From NCBI GenBank assembly GCA_026018925.1, contig JAKSZU010000008.1:9104415-9168414 (forward strand): 64,000 nt of DNA, read 5' to 3'. Source of the DNA: Tupaia tana (taxonomy: Eukaryota; Chordata; Mammalia; Scandentia; Tupaiidae). The notes below the pieces were generated by a model. That model did not search any database. It saw only the letters and a program-made list of their open reading frames with translations, and was not told where the DNA came from. Made by a program: the position numbers and the translations under genes. Shown in pieces: positions 44,966-56,252 of the stretch; position 1 is the first letter of the stretch, and each line of letters begins with the position of its first letter.

Positions 44966-45240
44966 GGGAACCAGCAGTTAACGTAATGGCTATGTCGCTG
45001 GACTCCCACGTAGTCAACCGCAGTTCGTGTCCTGGACCCGGTGGCTTAAAACTCACGCCGGGCGCGTGTGCGTGCGTGCCTAAGATCCCGAGAGGAGAAT
45101 GGAGGAGAAGGGATTGCGGCATGACCATCCCCCCTGGGGGGTGATTTCTTGCTTTCTGTCTCTATGTCTCTCTCTGTCTGGCGAGTGCACGCGCTCTATA
45201 GCGAAAAAACCTCTCCAAAAAATAAATAAATAAATAAATA
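44966..45240 (+). mobile_element. Fam1 SINE, very young, (AAAT)n tail
   Basis: GGAACCAGCAGTTAACGTAA, GCG-type B box decayed to TTCGTGTCC, CTCTATGTCTC. One CTGT unit is lost from the CT tract. Tail AATAAATAAATAAATAAATA; short TSD ACTTCCA on both sides. Confidence 0.95.
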
Positions 45241-45271
45241 CTTCCATATACCTTATTTGGTCTTATTTAGG

Positions 45272-45682
45272 TGGTGTCTTAGTTTGCTAGGGATTCTCTA
45301 ACAAAGTGCCTGATGTAGACAACAGAGATTTATCTCATAGTTCTGGAGACAGAAATTCAAAATGGAGGTGTTATCAGGGTTAGTTTCTTAGAGAGTTGTT
45401 AAGGAAGAGCTAATCTAGGCCTCTCTCTATGGCTTTTAGGTGGCTATTTTCATATTGTCACAAGGTTCTTCTTATACACAATTTTCTACGTTCAAATTAC
45501 CTTTTTTAAAAAAGTGTAAGTACACCAGTTACATTTAATTAAGGCCCACTCTAATGACATTGCTTTAGATTAACTAATCACATCCAAAATAATACTATTT
45601 CTGAATAAGGTCATATGCAAAGATTTGGGGGTTAAGACTTTAATGTATAAATTTAGGGAGACACAATTTAGTCCATAAGGGT
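45272..45682 (-). mobile_element. MaLR-type LTR
   Basis: Plus strand: GTCTTAGTTTGCTAGGGATT, CATAGTTCTGGAGACAGAAA, GGCCTCTCTCTATGGCTTTT, TTAAGGCCCACTCTAATGAC, GGGGGTTAAGACTTTAATGT, ACACAATTTAGTCCATAAG. Antisense order of an MLT1/MST-type LTR, nearly full length, diverged. Confidence 0.75.
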
Positions 45683-45867
45683 TTTTGTTTTATCTGCGGT
45701 ATCTGAACATACTCTATTCTCCTTTATTTTCTTGCTCTTTCTACTCTCCTAAAATCACTTCCTATTGAAATCTCTCTCATCTTTTAAGTCTTATTTGATG
45801 CTTACTTAATCCCTGTAGGAAGTACATCTCTACCTAAAGACTGAATTTGTTTAAAATCATAACCTTG

Positions 45868-45920
45868 ACAGTCATATGGGAGTGCAGCATCCCTAACCAC
45901 CATGCCACCTGCCAGCCCAG
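45868..45920 (-). mobile_element. Fam1 SINE head fragment
   Basis: GACAGTCATATGGGAGTGCA, CCACCATGCCACCTGCC, AGCCC: only the tRNA head survives. Confidence 0.7.
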
Positions 45921-47092
45921 GCCCACCTTGAACAAGATCTTAGAGAATGACACTTCTTTGGTAGACACTTAACAGTCCATCAGCCAGCTCCAAAAACTAG
46001 TTCCAACAGCAAATGGAGACTGGCTTCATTTAAAGGTAAATGCATTCATGAGGTCGATGGATAGCATCCGAACACTGATTTATTCATTCACAGTGAGAAA
46101 TGAACTGTCATAAACACTGAAGGGCAGTGTCTCTGGATTAGTCCTATGTGGGAAGCCAGATATCATCAGTTTACTAGGTGAGCCTGGAGTCATATCAAGG
46201 AAAAATCAATAAGTGATTTGAATATTTAATGCCATCAGAAAAAGATAGCCTGATGCATCCATCTCCATAGTTGTCAGCTGCCAAGGGAGTAGCGTCCTGG
46301 AGCCCCTTGGCTAAGCACACAGGCACTAGCGGAGGTTCAGTGTCGGGCTAGTCTTCCTCTGCGCAGCGTGATTATCCTGCCTCACATAACCTTCTGGGAT
46401 CATACCTTCCCGTCCACCACCAAATGAAATACTTTATGGCTCCCACCTAACTGTCTCTAAAGCAATTTAGGCACCTTTTAAACATTGTGGAGAGTTTTTG
46501 TCTTCCTCATATGTTACTACCTTTCGCCTTAAGCCACTGCTCCTGGGCCCCCCAGTCATCGCTGCCGTCTTACTACCATCTCTGATGCCATTGTAGTTCC
46601 CACTCATCCCCTTCATCTATTACTTACATACAACCCTCTCTTTATTGCCCAGAGTGAGAGGATCCCTTGGCTGTACGGGTCATTTAATGTGCTAGAAATT
46701 TGTGTCATAAGAAAATTTTGAAATAAGAAATATTCTAATAGACATTACTGCTCCCAAAGCACGGCCCATCACAGACCTGACGGCAGTTTTACCACTGTCA
46801 TGCTGTTGAAACCCTTATCCTACTCAGATTAGAGACTGCTTTTCTATTTTGTCTCTTGCTCTCTTCAACTCCAAAGCTCTTGAGCTACCTTCTATAGCTT
46901 TCATGGAAAATTACTTAAAATAGAAAAATTACTTAAAAATCAAACCAAACCAAAGCATAAGCCCATGTTGTTATAACTATACTAACATTTCCAGAAAATG
47001 TTTATTAAATGCCTACTATATGCCAAATACTGTGATAGGACTCAGGATACAATGGGGAAAAATATATGGCCCTTGTTCTCAGGAAGTTTTCT
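45921..47092. other. Non-coding; old repeat phrase at the end
   Basis: No gene. 46991-47092 (TTTATTAAATGCCTACTATA, CTCAGGATACAATGGGG) is a copy of the common ancient mammalian repeat whose core is TTATTGAGCACCTACTATGT. Confidence 0.5.
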
Positions 47093-47330
47093 TTTAAATT
47101 TTTTATACAAAGTGTATGTTCACACATATGAGAGAGAGAGACCCTCAACAAGGTCTTGTCACACTACAACTCTCTCTCCCCAGTTCTCCAGCTTGTCAGA
47201 TTATTGGGTGTTCGTTTAGGTATTGAGTGTATTTCAGGTCAAATGAGCTAAGGATCTGAATCATGGTAGGCCACGTTACTCCCAGCATTGCAGTTAAGCA
47301 TGCAATTGTCTGTGCCACAGAGGCTGGGCA
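47093..47330 (-). mobile_element. Fam1-like SINE, old
   Basis: ATGTTCACACATATGAGAGA, CTTGTCACACTACAACTCTC, CAGTTCTCCAGCTTGTCAG, GTGTATTTCAGGTCAAATGA, head end TGCCACAGAGGCTGGG. Confidence 0.72.
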
Positions 47331-47416
47331 TTGAACAGTGTTAATCAAAATAATTACAGAAATGAGTTTATTATTACAATCTGAGGTTGGTGTTCTGAGG
47401 AAACAAACAAGGTGTT

Positions 47417-47692
47417 TTTTGTTTGTTTGTTTGTTTGTTTTTTTTCCTAGAGAGAGATTTTTCCTATAGGGCACATATGCTTGCCAGAGAGACAGAGAGA
47501 CAGAAAGTGAGAAATCAGCCCCCAGGGGGGATGGCCACACCACAATCTCTTCTTCGCTATTTTCCTCTTGGGATTTTGGGAATGCACTCACATGAGTACA
47601 GCGTGAGTTTTAAGCCACTGGGTCAGGACTCGAACCCTGGTTGACCATGTGGGAGTCCAGCGATATAACCATTTCACCATCTGCTGTTCCCC
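47417..47692 (-). mobile_element. Fam1 SINE with (TTTG)n tail
   Basis: TSD AAACAAGGTGTT / AAACAAGGTATT (11/12) at 47405-47416 and 47693-47704. GAGAGATTTTTCCTATAGGG, CACCCCAGGGG-type block, GGACTCGAACCCTGG B box. Tail (AAAC)n on the minus strand. Confidence 0.93.
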
Positions 47693-47704
47693 AAACAAGG
47701 TATT

Positions 47705-49825
47705 ATAGAAGCATTTAACAATGACACTTCACTATTAGAGAAAACCTCTTCAGGAAGTCATGAAAATATCAATCATTGGATAGGTAGGGTAAGAAGATAG
47801 AGAGAGGGCAGCCGGAGAAGCACAACCTCCCAAGCAGAGGGAGACACGGCATAGGGAAGGTGCCTGGAGCAACTGGGAAGCTACAAGAAGCTCAACGTGA
47901 CTGAAGTAGAGACTGTGGAGGAGGATGGTATGAAGCCACATGGTGCCACTAAGAAGACCACAGAGACCAGACTGTGCAGGAATTTTGGTTGTTAAAGTTC
48001 AGATTCAAGTTCTGAAAAAAAAAAAAAAGAAAAACTACTCTGGCTGCAGGGTATGAAGAATGAATTAGAGGTGGACTAGAGTCTGCACTAAAAGAGAGTC
48101 CATTTGAGAGGTGGATGGTAGGACAAGGAGCAACATCAACCAAAGTGGAGAGCAGAAGGATTTGAAAATGGTTAGAAGAATATCAGTAAACATCAGTGCA
48201 GGGTTGTATATGACTAAAAGAGAGAAATACTGCAGACATGTCCCTTACACTTGAGACTGCACACCTGGAAAGATGGAAGCACCATAATAGAAGCAGGAAG
48301 CTCTAGAAGGGCAGAATCTGGAGGGTGAAGTCATGAGTTCAGTCTTGGTCACACAGAGCTTGCAATGCCTTTGAAACATCTAAGTGGAGTTTTTGACTAG
48401 GTATGCTGACTGGAGCTCAGAAGAGAGCTCTCGGCTATGATTATTTAAGCAACATTTGCCTTGAAGAAGTAGATGAGGGTGGGTGAGACTGTCTAGGAAG
48501 CAAGTTCGGAGTGAGAAGAGCAGAGGGTCTGAACCTGAGCTGTACGCTCCTGCATCTCCAGCCTCTCACGGACAACTTGTTCACAGAAAGTTTTCTATAA
48601 AGTAGGAGAGAGAAAAGGTCAGTGTTTAGACACAGATGTGGATCAATAAAGGTTTTAGTTTAACATTTATGTGGTGTAGTGGAGGAGTTTAAAAGAAGAT
48701 GACAATAAGAGAACTGATAGATATAGATGATTTTACTAGAGAGAGAGAAACTTGATAATTTTGGATTCCTGAAGCTCAAAATACTGGTGCAGAGATTACT
48801 CATGGATAAGAGGAGGGACACTGGCAAAACAGAACAGGGAAAAAGGAGGGGCATTTCTAGATACAGGCAGGGTGATAGGTTTGGAAATGGAAGAGTATTT
48901 CAAGTGATGGTGACAACTATTTCTGCTAGTAGAAGACTAGAAGACTAATTTTTTGCTTGGTAAGGGAGCAGTTGGGAAGAGATACAGACTGGAGACAGTG
49001 GAAAAAATTTGAAGTGGTCGTTGGGGTAGTGGAGAGATGCCTTGTGTCAGGCTAATGTCGCTGGCAGCCCTGAACTTACAGGAATGCCTCCGTCTGCTTT
49101 GCGGCACTGCAGGTGCATCCAAGGAGGAGATGAGGCATGAGAACAGTAGGGTTCATCCAGGCCCTTTTCCATACAGATATAATTAAAAGAGAGAAAAGAC
49201 AACTTAGGGAATTGGCAAAACTGTCTCTTAAGTGGAGGACCATGAAATCAAAGTTAGACGAAGACAGAAGTGCCTCGAGTTCAGTCTTGGCCACGTTGAG
49301 TTTGAAGCAACTTGGAAACATCTAAGTGTAGAAAACAAAGCGAGTGGAAGGGAAAGGTAAATGAGCCAATCTCTGAGGGGGCATTCGTTGAGGCTCCCCA
49401 AAAGCTGAAGCCCCACAGAGTGGGAACAAGTGATACATCTGGAGGCAATGAAGCTATGGGAAGAAGAGAAACACGTGACAGGTTCTGGGTGTGGATTTGA
49501 GAGTCCATGGCTGAGGGGGGAAGAAGAAAGTCGTCTAGGGCGAGGGAAAGAAATGGAAGGCTAAGTGCTGAGTAGGTCATCAATAACAGGGGCCGATGAG
49601 CAGTCAGGTGTCTCACTATCTCACTCTGTCTCTCCAGACTAAATTCTAGGCCATAAATCCTCAAGCTAAAAAGGCCCACTGTCATGCTTTCCTGATCAAA
49701 TAATGAGTCTTTTCCCTAAGATAATTTTTGTTCCCACCTTGAATGGCTTTCTCCTGACATCAAATATATGGGGTATTTTGATACCAATACTTCATTTCTC
49801 AATGCCAGTACTTCATTCACCAATT
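47705..49825. other. Purine-rich non-coding sequence with ancient repeat similarity
   Basis: No gene. GTTCAGTCTTGGTCACACAG / CTTTGAAACATCTAAGTGG near 48330 recurs near 49277 as GTTCAGTCTTGGCCACG / CTTGGAAACATCTAAGTG. The area 47760-49560 is therefore probably two or more copies of one old repeat. A 134-codon minus-strand frame at 49281-49685 has no domain. Confidence 0.45.
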
Positions 49826-50805
49826 ATTATGGATTGAATATTTGTGCCTCTACCTCAAATTTACATATCAAGACACCAACCCTCAGGGTAGCTGTCTGTG
49901 AAGTAAGAAAGTGTCAGCCCCAAAAGGAAGACTGAGGAAAAGTAAATAAAGCAAAAGAATGTTTTTGGGGCAAGGTTAGGATGGTTACCGGGCATCACAA
50001 AATCCAAGTTGTCATGAGTAATATTTTCTGAGGTCTAACAGACTTCAGGGTGATTTGAAAGGCCGACGTGAATGGGGAGGGAGAGTACACAGTTGCTAGA
50101 CAAAGTGTTACGTTGCTTAACGCTACAGCAAGGGCTCTTAAGCAGAGACGGCTAAATTCTATGGCAAGAGGAACGGGATGGCCTCCCAGCCCTTGGGGTC
50201 AGCGTGGGAGTCAGTGAGTCTGGCAAATTGTTGTAAATGCAAATTAAGAGTAAGGGAGGAATTTAACTGAGCTCTGAGGATGTCCATAACCTAAAAAGTC
50301 CAGTGACTATCGTCATCCTGAACTATTTTAGGTGCCTTATCTCAGAGGTCCAGCACTCAGGGGAGAGCTGTGTCAGAGAGCACATTCCATCTTCTGCATG
50401 CCTGAGCTCAACGTCCTTAACAGCCTTCTAGTCTTATGTTAGAACAATGGGCTCTTTATTTATTTTTCTCATTTCACAGAAGTAATTAAAGTTAAATGAG
50501 GTCATAAGTGTGGATGCTCATCTGAAAGGATTAGTGTTCTTATGAGCAGAAGTTTTAGTGCGCTCTCTGTATCTCTCTCTTTCTCTCCTTCCCTCTCTCC
50601 CTTTTTGTGCACGCACCAAGGAAAGGCCATTTGAGGACACAGCACGAAGGCAACTAGGAAGAAAGCCTTCTCCAGAAACCAACCATGCTGGCGCTTGATT
50701 TTGGACTGCAAACCTCCAGAACTGTAAGAACGTAAATTTATGTTTCTGAACCACACAGTCTATGGTATTTTGTCATGACAACCCAAGAGGACTGATACAT
50801 TAACT
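49826..50805 (+). mobile_element. MaLR-type LTR interrupted by another insertion
   Basis: 5' start TATTATGGATTGAATATTTG (49826-49913). Resumes at about 50479 with TTAAATGAGGTCATAAGTG, GAGGACACAGCACGAAGGC, TTGATTTTGGACTGCAAACC, CCAGAACTGTAAGAACG, CACAGTCTATGGTATTTTGT. Confidence 0.72.
49914..50478 (+). mobile_element. Possible nested solo LTR
   Basis: The 565-bp piece between the two halves of the MaLR LTR begins TGTCAGCCCC and ends TTTCACA, i.e. TG...CA termini. Flanks GAAAG and GAAGT could be a decayed 4-5-bp target duplication. AACAATGGGCTCTTTATTTA near the end is a weak polyadenylation-like zone. Family unknown; strand assumed from the termini only. Confidence 0.4.
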
Positions 50806-50814
50806 ATCCAGAGT

Positions 50815-51535
50815 TTCTGCAGACTCCACCAGTTAATGGGCTCAGTTCAAGACTGCCTCACTTTAGCCATCAGTCCTAAGTCCCATCTTCTCAGAGTACC
50901 CACACTTTTTTCTGACATGGCTACAAATTTAGAGTCTCCCTCAGCTCCTCTTCATTTCACAGTTCCCTAGAACAACTCACAGAACTCAGGGGAATATATC
51001 TGGTTTATTATACAACTCAGGATCAGCCAAATGGAAGCGATGCATAGGGAAAGCTAGGAGGCGGGTAATAGAACTTCCATGCCTTCTCCAAGCAGGCTGC
51101 CTTCCAGCACCTCAATAAGTTCGCCGGGCCAGAAACTCTCTGAACCTCATAGTTTAAGGATTTTTATGGAAGAGTCATTACATACACATGACTGAGTAAG
51201 TCACGGGCCTTTGGTGATTAACTCAATCTCTACCCCTCTGTCTCTTCCCCAGAGTTCCAGGGTGTGGAGAAGGAAAATTCTGACCTTCTCCCCATACTTT
51301 GGTCTTTCCAGTAACTAGCCCCCATCCTAAAGCTATGGAGGGGTCCTCAGGTGTTACCTAATTAGGATAAACTACAGTACTGTTGAAAAGAGCTCATTAT
51401 GAATAAGAAAAGCGGCTTTGGTCATCCCCTCATCCTTATCACTCAGGAAATTCCAAGAGTTTTGGGAGCTCCCTGCCAAAAATGTGGGCCAAAGACTGAA
51501 TCTGTATTTCTCATTATACCATATACCCCTTAGAG
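50815..51535. mobile_element. Old LTR, family uncertain
   Basis: ACAACTCACAGAACTCAGGG, TTTATTATACAACTCAGGAT, TTTATGGAAGAGTCATTACA, TTGGTGATTAACTCAATCTC, CTTTCCAGTAACTAGCCC, TCACTCAGGAAATTCCAAGA are phrases of a widespread mammalian LTR. I remember the text but cannot name the family safely. Confidence 0.55.
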
Positions 51536-51828
51536 ACAAGACTGCAGAGAATTTGGGAAGAGCAACCGTGGTACCTTACCTCTGTCTTCATTGGTGGCTA
51601 ACCCCTCTTTGGTTGATGAGTACACACATTCAGTCAATGCTCAGTCAGCCAGTTGAAATCAAGCCATGCTAGGTTAGCAGCTATTATCTCTCCCAGAGAT
51701 AACCTGGTCAATCTCCAATTCCTTACGCTTTGATTTTATAATTCAACTCTTGGAAGGTATTCAGAATTTTTTTTATTGCCAGGTTATTTAGTGATACCTC
51801 ACAGTAGCGTTCATGTACTTAGTAATAT

Positions 51829-51870
51829 TGGGATGTCAGGAAAGCCATGATGCATTTTTGCATAGTGAAA
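51829..51870. mobile_element. MITE-B single arm
   Basis: GGGATGTCAGGAAAGCCATG followed by ATGCATTTTTGCATAG matches the left arm of 56173-56252; the other arm is missing. Confidence 0.5.
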
Positions 51871-51952
51871 TAGTCCCACAAGAGTACAGATATAAATAAA
51901 AAGATTAAATAGTTACTTCTTTCTGCTACTTTTCTTCCTTGTAAAAATACTT

Positions 51953-52207
51953 TTCTTTTCTTTTTTCATTTGCCAAAGGGTGTGTGTGCTCACTGGAGAG
52001 AAACAGGGAGAAGGAGAGAGAGTGAGAAAACACCCCTAAGGGGGGATGGTCACACCACAATCCTTTCTTCTTCATTATCTTCTCAGGATTTTGGACACGC
52101 ACACACACACACCCACTGTGTTTTACAAGTTACTGGGTCCAGGACTCAAGCTGCACAGCTGGCCATGTGGAGTCCAGTTGCCCTAACCACCACACCATAG
52201 GCTGGCC
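51953..52207 (-). mobile_element. Fam1 SINE, middle-aged
   Basis: GCCAAAGGGTGTGTGTGCTC, CACCCCTAAGGGGGGATGG, CACACCACAATCCTTTC, head end ACACCATAGGCTGGCC. A (CA)n run replaces the GCGTGCG region. Confidence 0.9.
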
Positions 52208-52350
52208 TTCTCACTTTTTTTAAATGTTGCCATTTGGGTGTTTTAAATTAATGTATAGAAAAGTTTATTAGGTTTTATTTTCTGATGGTTAAATGATTTT
52301 ATGTGATACCTACACTTTGCACCCATTTATTTGACCATTCTTATGTGCAT

Positions 52351-52758
52351 GAGAGTTCTCTAAAAATTTCATGAACAATATATATTATGAAAAAAACTGC
52401 ATAGATTTCAAAATTTTTTGCACCAAAATAAATTTGTATTTTAATTTCATTTTCCACAAACTTTTTTTTTTTCTTTTCAGATTTTTGTCATAGGGTACAT
52501 GTGCTTGCCAGAGAGATTCAGATAATGGCAGAAAGAAAGTGAGAAATCACCCCATAAAAGGGATGGCCATGCCACAATCCCTTTTCCTCCATCCTCCTCC
52601 TTGGACTTTGGGATTTGGGGGATGCATGCACATGTGCCTGACATGATGTTTAAGCCACCAGATGCAGACTCAGACCACAGTTGGCCATATCAGAATCCAG
52701 TGCACCTTAACCTCCATGCCACCTGCTGGCCCTTTTCACAGACTTTTGAAGTCCCCTG
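52351..52758. mobile_element. MITE-A, split by a SINE
   Basis: Left end GAGAGTTCTCTAAAAATTTC with TGAACAATATATATTATG; middle TTTTTTGCACCAAAATAAAT; after the SINE, the right end GACTTTTGAAGTCCCCTG (52741-52758). Same architecture and same internal phrase as 19797-20205 and 63352-63492. Confidence 0.65.
52466..52732 (-). mobile_element. Fam1 SINE inside MITE-A
   Basis: TSD TTTCCACAAACTTTT / TTTTCACAGACTTTT (13/15) at 52451-52465 and 52733-52747 lies within the right arm of the MITE. Middle-aged copy; C/G block decayed (CACCCCATAAAAGGGATGG). Confidence 0.92.
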
Positions 52759-53702
52759 ATATAGCTTAGCTTTTGATTTAATGCTCAAAGATAAACTGCC
52801 ATTAGGCCTGATCTTCACTGACATTAATTAGTACCTGAACAGCCACAGACAGGTATTTTGGAATGAAAGAGGCTACTCAAGGACCCACACTTAATCTTGA
52901 AATTTTTAAAATAAAATGGCAAATGATCACAGTGAAAGTGTTTTAATTGGTAAAATATCTGAACTTATTGCCTGATGTCTTTAGACCATACATTAAGGGC
53001 CATAGCTTCCGTTTGTAGTAGGGATCAGACTTACTGTATCTTAGTGATTTTCTCAAAGTTAGAAGGGAATTTAGCTTCTTCTATTTTTTGTTTGTTTGGG
53101 GAAGTGGTACATTTATTAAAGAATGCTAAGGTTGTTCTACATCATGTATTTTAGTGTGACACTGGTTATAAATAATATGACGGTCTCCCTGCTTCATTTA
53201 GATACCATAAATAACCTTTTAAAAACTTGGGGAGAAATATGATCTCAAAGTTATCAAAAACTCATATTCAAGAGTACTTACCAGAGTCTTTTTTATAAAT
53301 TTCCTTAAAAAAGGCAATTTTTGAACAGTAGCCTACTACAAAATGTCTTAGAAAGCACATCAGAATACAGCACTCAGCTATGGACAAAAGCAGAACTGAA
53401 AACAGCCATGGTTCAAGATCTGGTGAGTTTACTGGAATTCACAATTGACAAGTTCAATCATTTCTGTGACAAACAATGGTAGAACTATTTAGCATTACAA
53501 GTATGGCTAATAACATTCTAATAGTAACAGATATTTAAGAATCTCATGCAATTTTGGAACACCTGTTTACAGAAATTTTTATACATTGAGCACTAAACAC
53601 CATTTCATATTTGACAATGTTTTCCAAGCAATTTCAACATGTCCAAAGTCTAATTTGTCTTTCTTAGACATCCAAGGGCCCTTTTAAGAATTTCCAGAAA
53701 TT
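52759..53702. other. Unique AT-rich non-coding sequence
   Basis: Nothing recognised. Confidence 0.5.
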
Positions 53703-53855
53703 GTGGCTGGCAGGTGGCGTGGTGGTTAAGGGTGCTGGATTCCCATAGGGCTGACCGTGGTTCAAGTCACGGACCTGGAAGCTTGCTTTCTCACTTTTCC
53801 TCTCTCTTTCACTCTTTCCCTCTCTGTTCAAATTAAAATAAAGAAATATAAAGTT
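53703..53855 (+). mobile_element. Short-form Fam1 SINE
   Basis: GTGGCTGGCAGGTGGCGTGG, TTAAGGGTGCTGGATTCCC, GGTTCAAGTCACGGACC, GAAGCTTG then directly CTTTCTCACTTTTCCTCTC and AAATTAAAATAAAG. Third copy with the same junction. Confidence 0.86.
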
Positions 53856-53889
53856 AAATAAAATACTTCTTTAAACAAAACAATTTCCA

Positions 53890-54168
53890 GGGCCAGCAGT
53901 TGACATAATGGCTATGTTGCTGGACTCCCATGTAGTTGACTGTGGTTCGAGTACTGGACCTGGTGGCTTAAACTCACACTGGGCAAGTGTGCATGCGTGC
54001 CCAAGATCCTGAGAGGAGAATGGACAAAAAGGGATTGCGGCATGGCCATCCCCCCTGGGAAGTGATTTCTTGCTTTCCCTCTCTCTCTTTCTGGCATGCA
54101 CCATATAGCAAAAACCTCTCAAAAACAAAACAAAACAAAACAAACAAACAAACAAACAAAAAAAACCA
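53890..54168 (+). mobile_element. Fam1 SINE with (AAAC)n tail
   Basis: GGGCCAGCAGTTGACATAAT, GGTTCGAGTACTGG, CCCCCCTGGGAAGTG block, short CT tract, CACCATATAGCAAAAACC, then about 40 bp of AAAC units. Confidence 0.93.
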
Positions 54169-56021
54169 AAATTAGTCTAAGGTCAAAAGACTTAAATTGA
54201 AACTGAAACTTGACTTCAGAGATTTGTCTGTCAAATATGAAAGGTTTAAAGCATTTGATTAAAATAGAATCAAGTCACTGTATCTGTCATTTGCTTAAGC
54301 AAAGTAACAATTTAAAATATGTTTAAAGTGTAGCCATAAAGAAAAACTTTACTCTTTGGTAGAGGAGAATCAGATGTTTTAATTACAGTAGCTAAATGAC
54401 CTGACTAAGACAGCAGAAGGCACGCAGAATGCTTCTTTTTCTTCTTATGCTCAAAAAGTTAAAAAATAAAAACCTACTTATTTTTATTAGCATTACATGA
54501 AAACTTTGTTTAAAAGCTAAAACAAATTTTAGTCTTGTATCATTGTGTTTTTTAATAAATGTAGTCAATTCCAGTTAGTTTCACCTTTCAAGATTACACA
54601 TTTTAAAATATTCATTTAGTTTTATCTATAATATTTATTTTCCATTTATTTGCTCTGAAACTATTTTTCAAACATCCTCTATACCAGACAAAACTACTTT
54701 TAAACAAAAATGCATTCTCACATCTTTTTCTATTTCTTATTCACCAAAAATCTTAGTTTTCCTTGCATATTTTAGATACTTAATTGTTTCTCTAATTTCT
54801 AGTTTTGGAATTTTAATGTTCATTCTATAGTAGCTAGAAATAGTTTCTTACAGCACAGTTCATAAGAATATTTAGCTTCTTTATACCATATAAAGTAAGA
54901 TGCCAAAGTATTTAGACCTAAACTTTTACTTAATAATTAATGCTTCAATATTTAGAAATAACTCAAACTTTTCATTAATATTACTTAATTTAACATATCA
55001 CTGCTTTTAAGGTTTAAACTATATTGAAAAGTGTAAAAATGATGGCAGGTTCAATTAAAAACATTTACTCCATTTACATTTACCCAATTTGCTTTTTCTT
55101 AACCATTATTTTTAGTTACTTATAAAAAAAACAGGGCTAGTTATGTAAACTGATTTGCTCTGGGGGGAGGGAGGGGATACCAAGCTAGTCCCACATCAGC
55201 TAGTCTCACCTTGTGTAAAGACTGAATTCTGAATTACTGGACACAGATTTCCCCAATGTTCCCCGAGTTTTCCGGTACCTAAGCATACATGTGGCATCCA
55301 GAATAACCATAAAGAACAGAAGCCACTTGGATCCTTGCTTCACGTGCTGACAATGCTGGAGGCATTTTTAATTTATAGTTAGCCATTTAAAACCAGCCTT
55401 ATCAAAGGGGTTTTTGATAACGTATTTCTGAACTTCCATGATTTGAATGGGAAGATTGGACCACAGGAACACTGCAAACTCAAAAGAAGAGAGATTAATT
55501 ACATGAGACTGAACTGATGAGAGAGAATTTTATGACTTTTAACTAAAACATTGCTGATTTTCTTCTATGCTCTCTTTTCCAGATTTAAAGATTTGCTAAA
55601 ATTTTTTGAAAACAGCATTGAAACATTAACTTTTCTCCCTTCCTGACCTCTTCAGAACTGGAACGTATTTGTGAGTATTGTTATTTTGTGGCATTATTGC
55701 ATAAATTTAATAATACCTGTTGCCTTGCATCTGAAATTGGAAACACAGGTTATTGCCAGGGCTTTGACTGGAATGTGATACCTGAAGACATACTTAGATA
55801 GCTAAGGAGCTAAGATTGATCTCAAGAGAGACCGCAGAAGCCCTCAGAAAGACTGCCTGGTACCTTAAACGGTTCTGCCTTGCAGGTAAGTAAAGAATTC
55901 CACTTCCTGCTAGGCCCCAGAACTTCAAGTACAGGTATTAAAGGCACAGTCAGATGGTGAATTCCTGACTTGGTTTGGTAACCTTGGGAGATTTTTCAGA
56001 GTCTAATCTGAAGTTCCTTAT
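54169..56021. other. Unique AT-rich sequence, 1.85 kb without repeats
   Basis: No transposon or gene recognised. It contains a perfect 8-bp inverted repeat TTATCAAA/TTTGATAA at 55399-55420; TATCAAAG is a TCF/LEF-like core. May hold regulatory DNA; inference only. Confidence 0.4.
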
Positions 56022-56117
56022 AAAAAGTTCCAGAAAAGCCAACTAAATCAATTAGTAGTATTATGTGGCAAAAAGTTCCAGAAAAGCCAACTAAATCAAT
56101 TAGTAGTATTATGTGGC
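56022..56117. repeat. Perfect 48-bp tandem duplication
   Basis: Units 56022-56069 and 56070-56117 are identical (AAAAAGTTCCAGAAAAGCCA...TATTATGTGGC). Not part of a recognised transposon. Confidence 0.97.
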
Positions 56118-56172
56118 TTGGTGCAAATGCAGACAAAATTGGGACTAACCTTATTTTCTGCAAGTAAGTAAT

Positions 56173-56252
56173 TGGGTCTTTGGAAAAGCCATGATGCATT
56201 TTGCATAGAAAAACATAGAAAAAAAATATGTCATGACTTTTCTGATGACCCC
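56173..56252. mobile_element. MITE-B, both arms
   Basis: Left arm GGGTCTTTGGAAAAGCCATG; the right arm, reverse-complemented, reads GGGGTCATCAGAAAAGTCAT. About 80 bp in all. Terminal inverted repeats and tiny size fit a mariner-type MITE; the flanking TA is not clear. Confidence 0.65.

Noticed and set aside
49281..49685. 134-codon minus-strand open frame
   Set aside because: No recognisable domain, start or splice context; overlaps an apparent ancient repeat.
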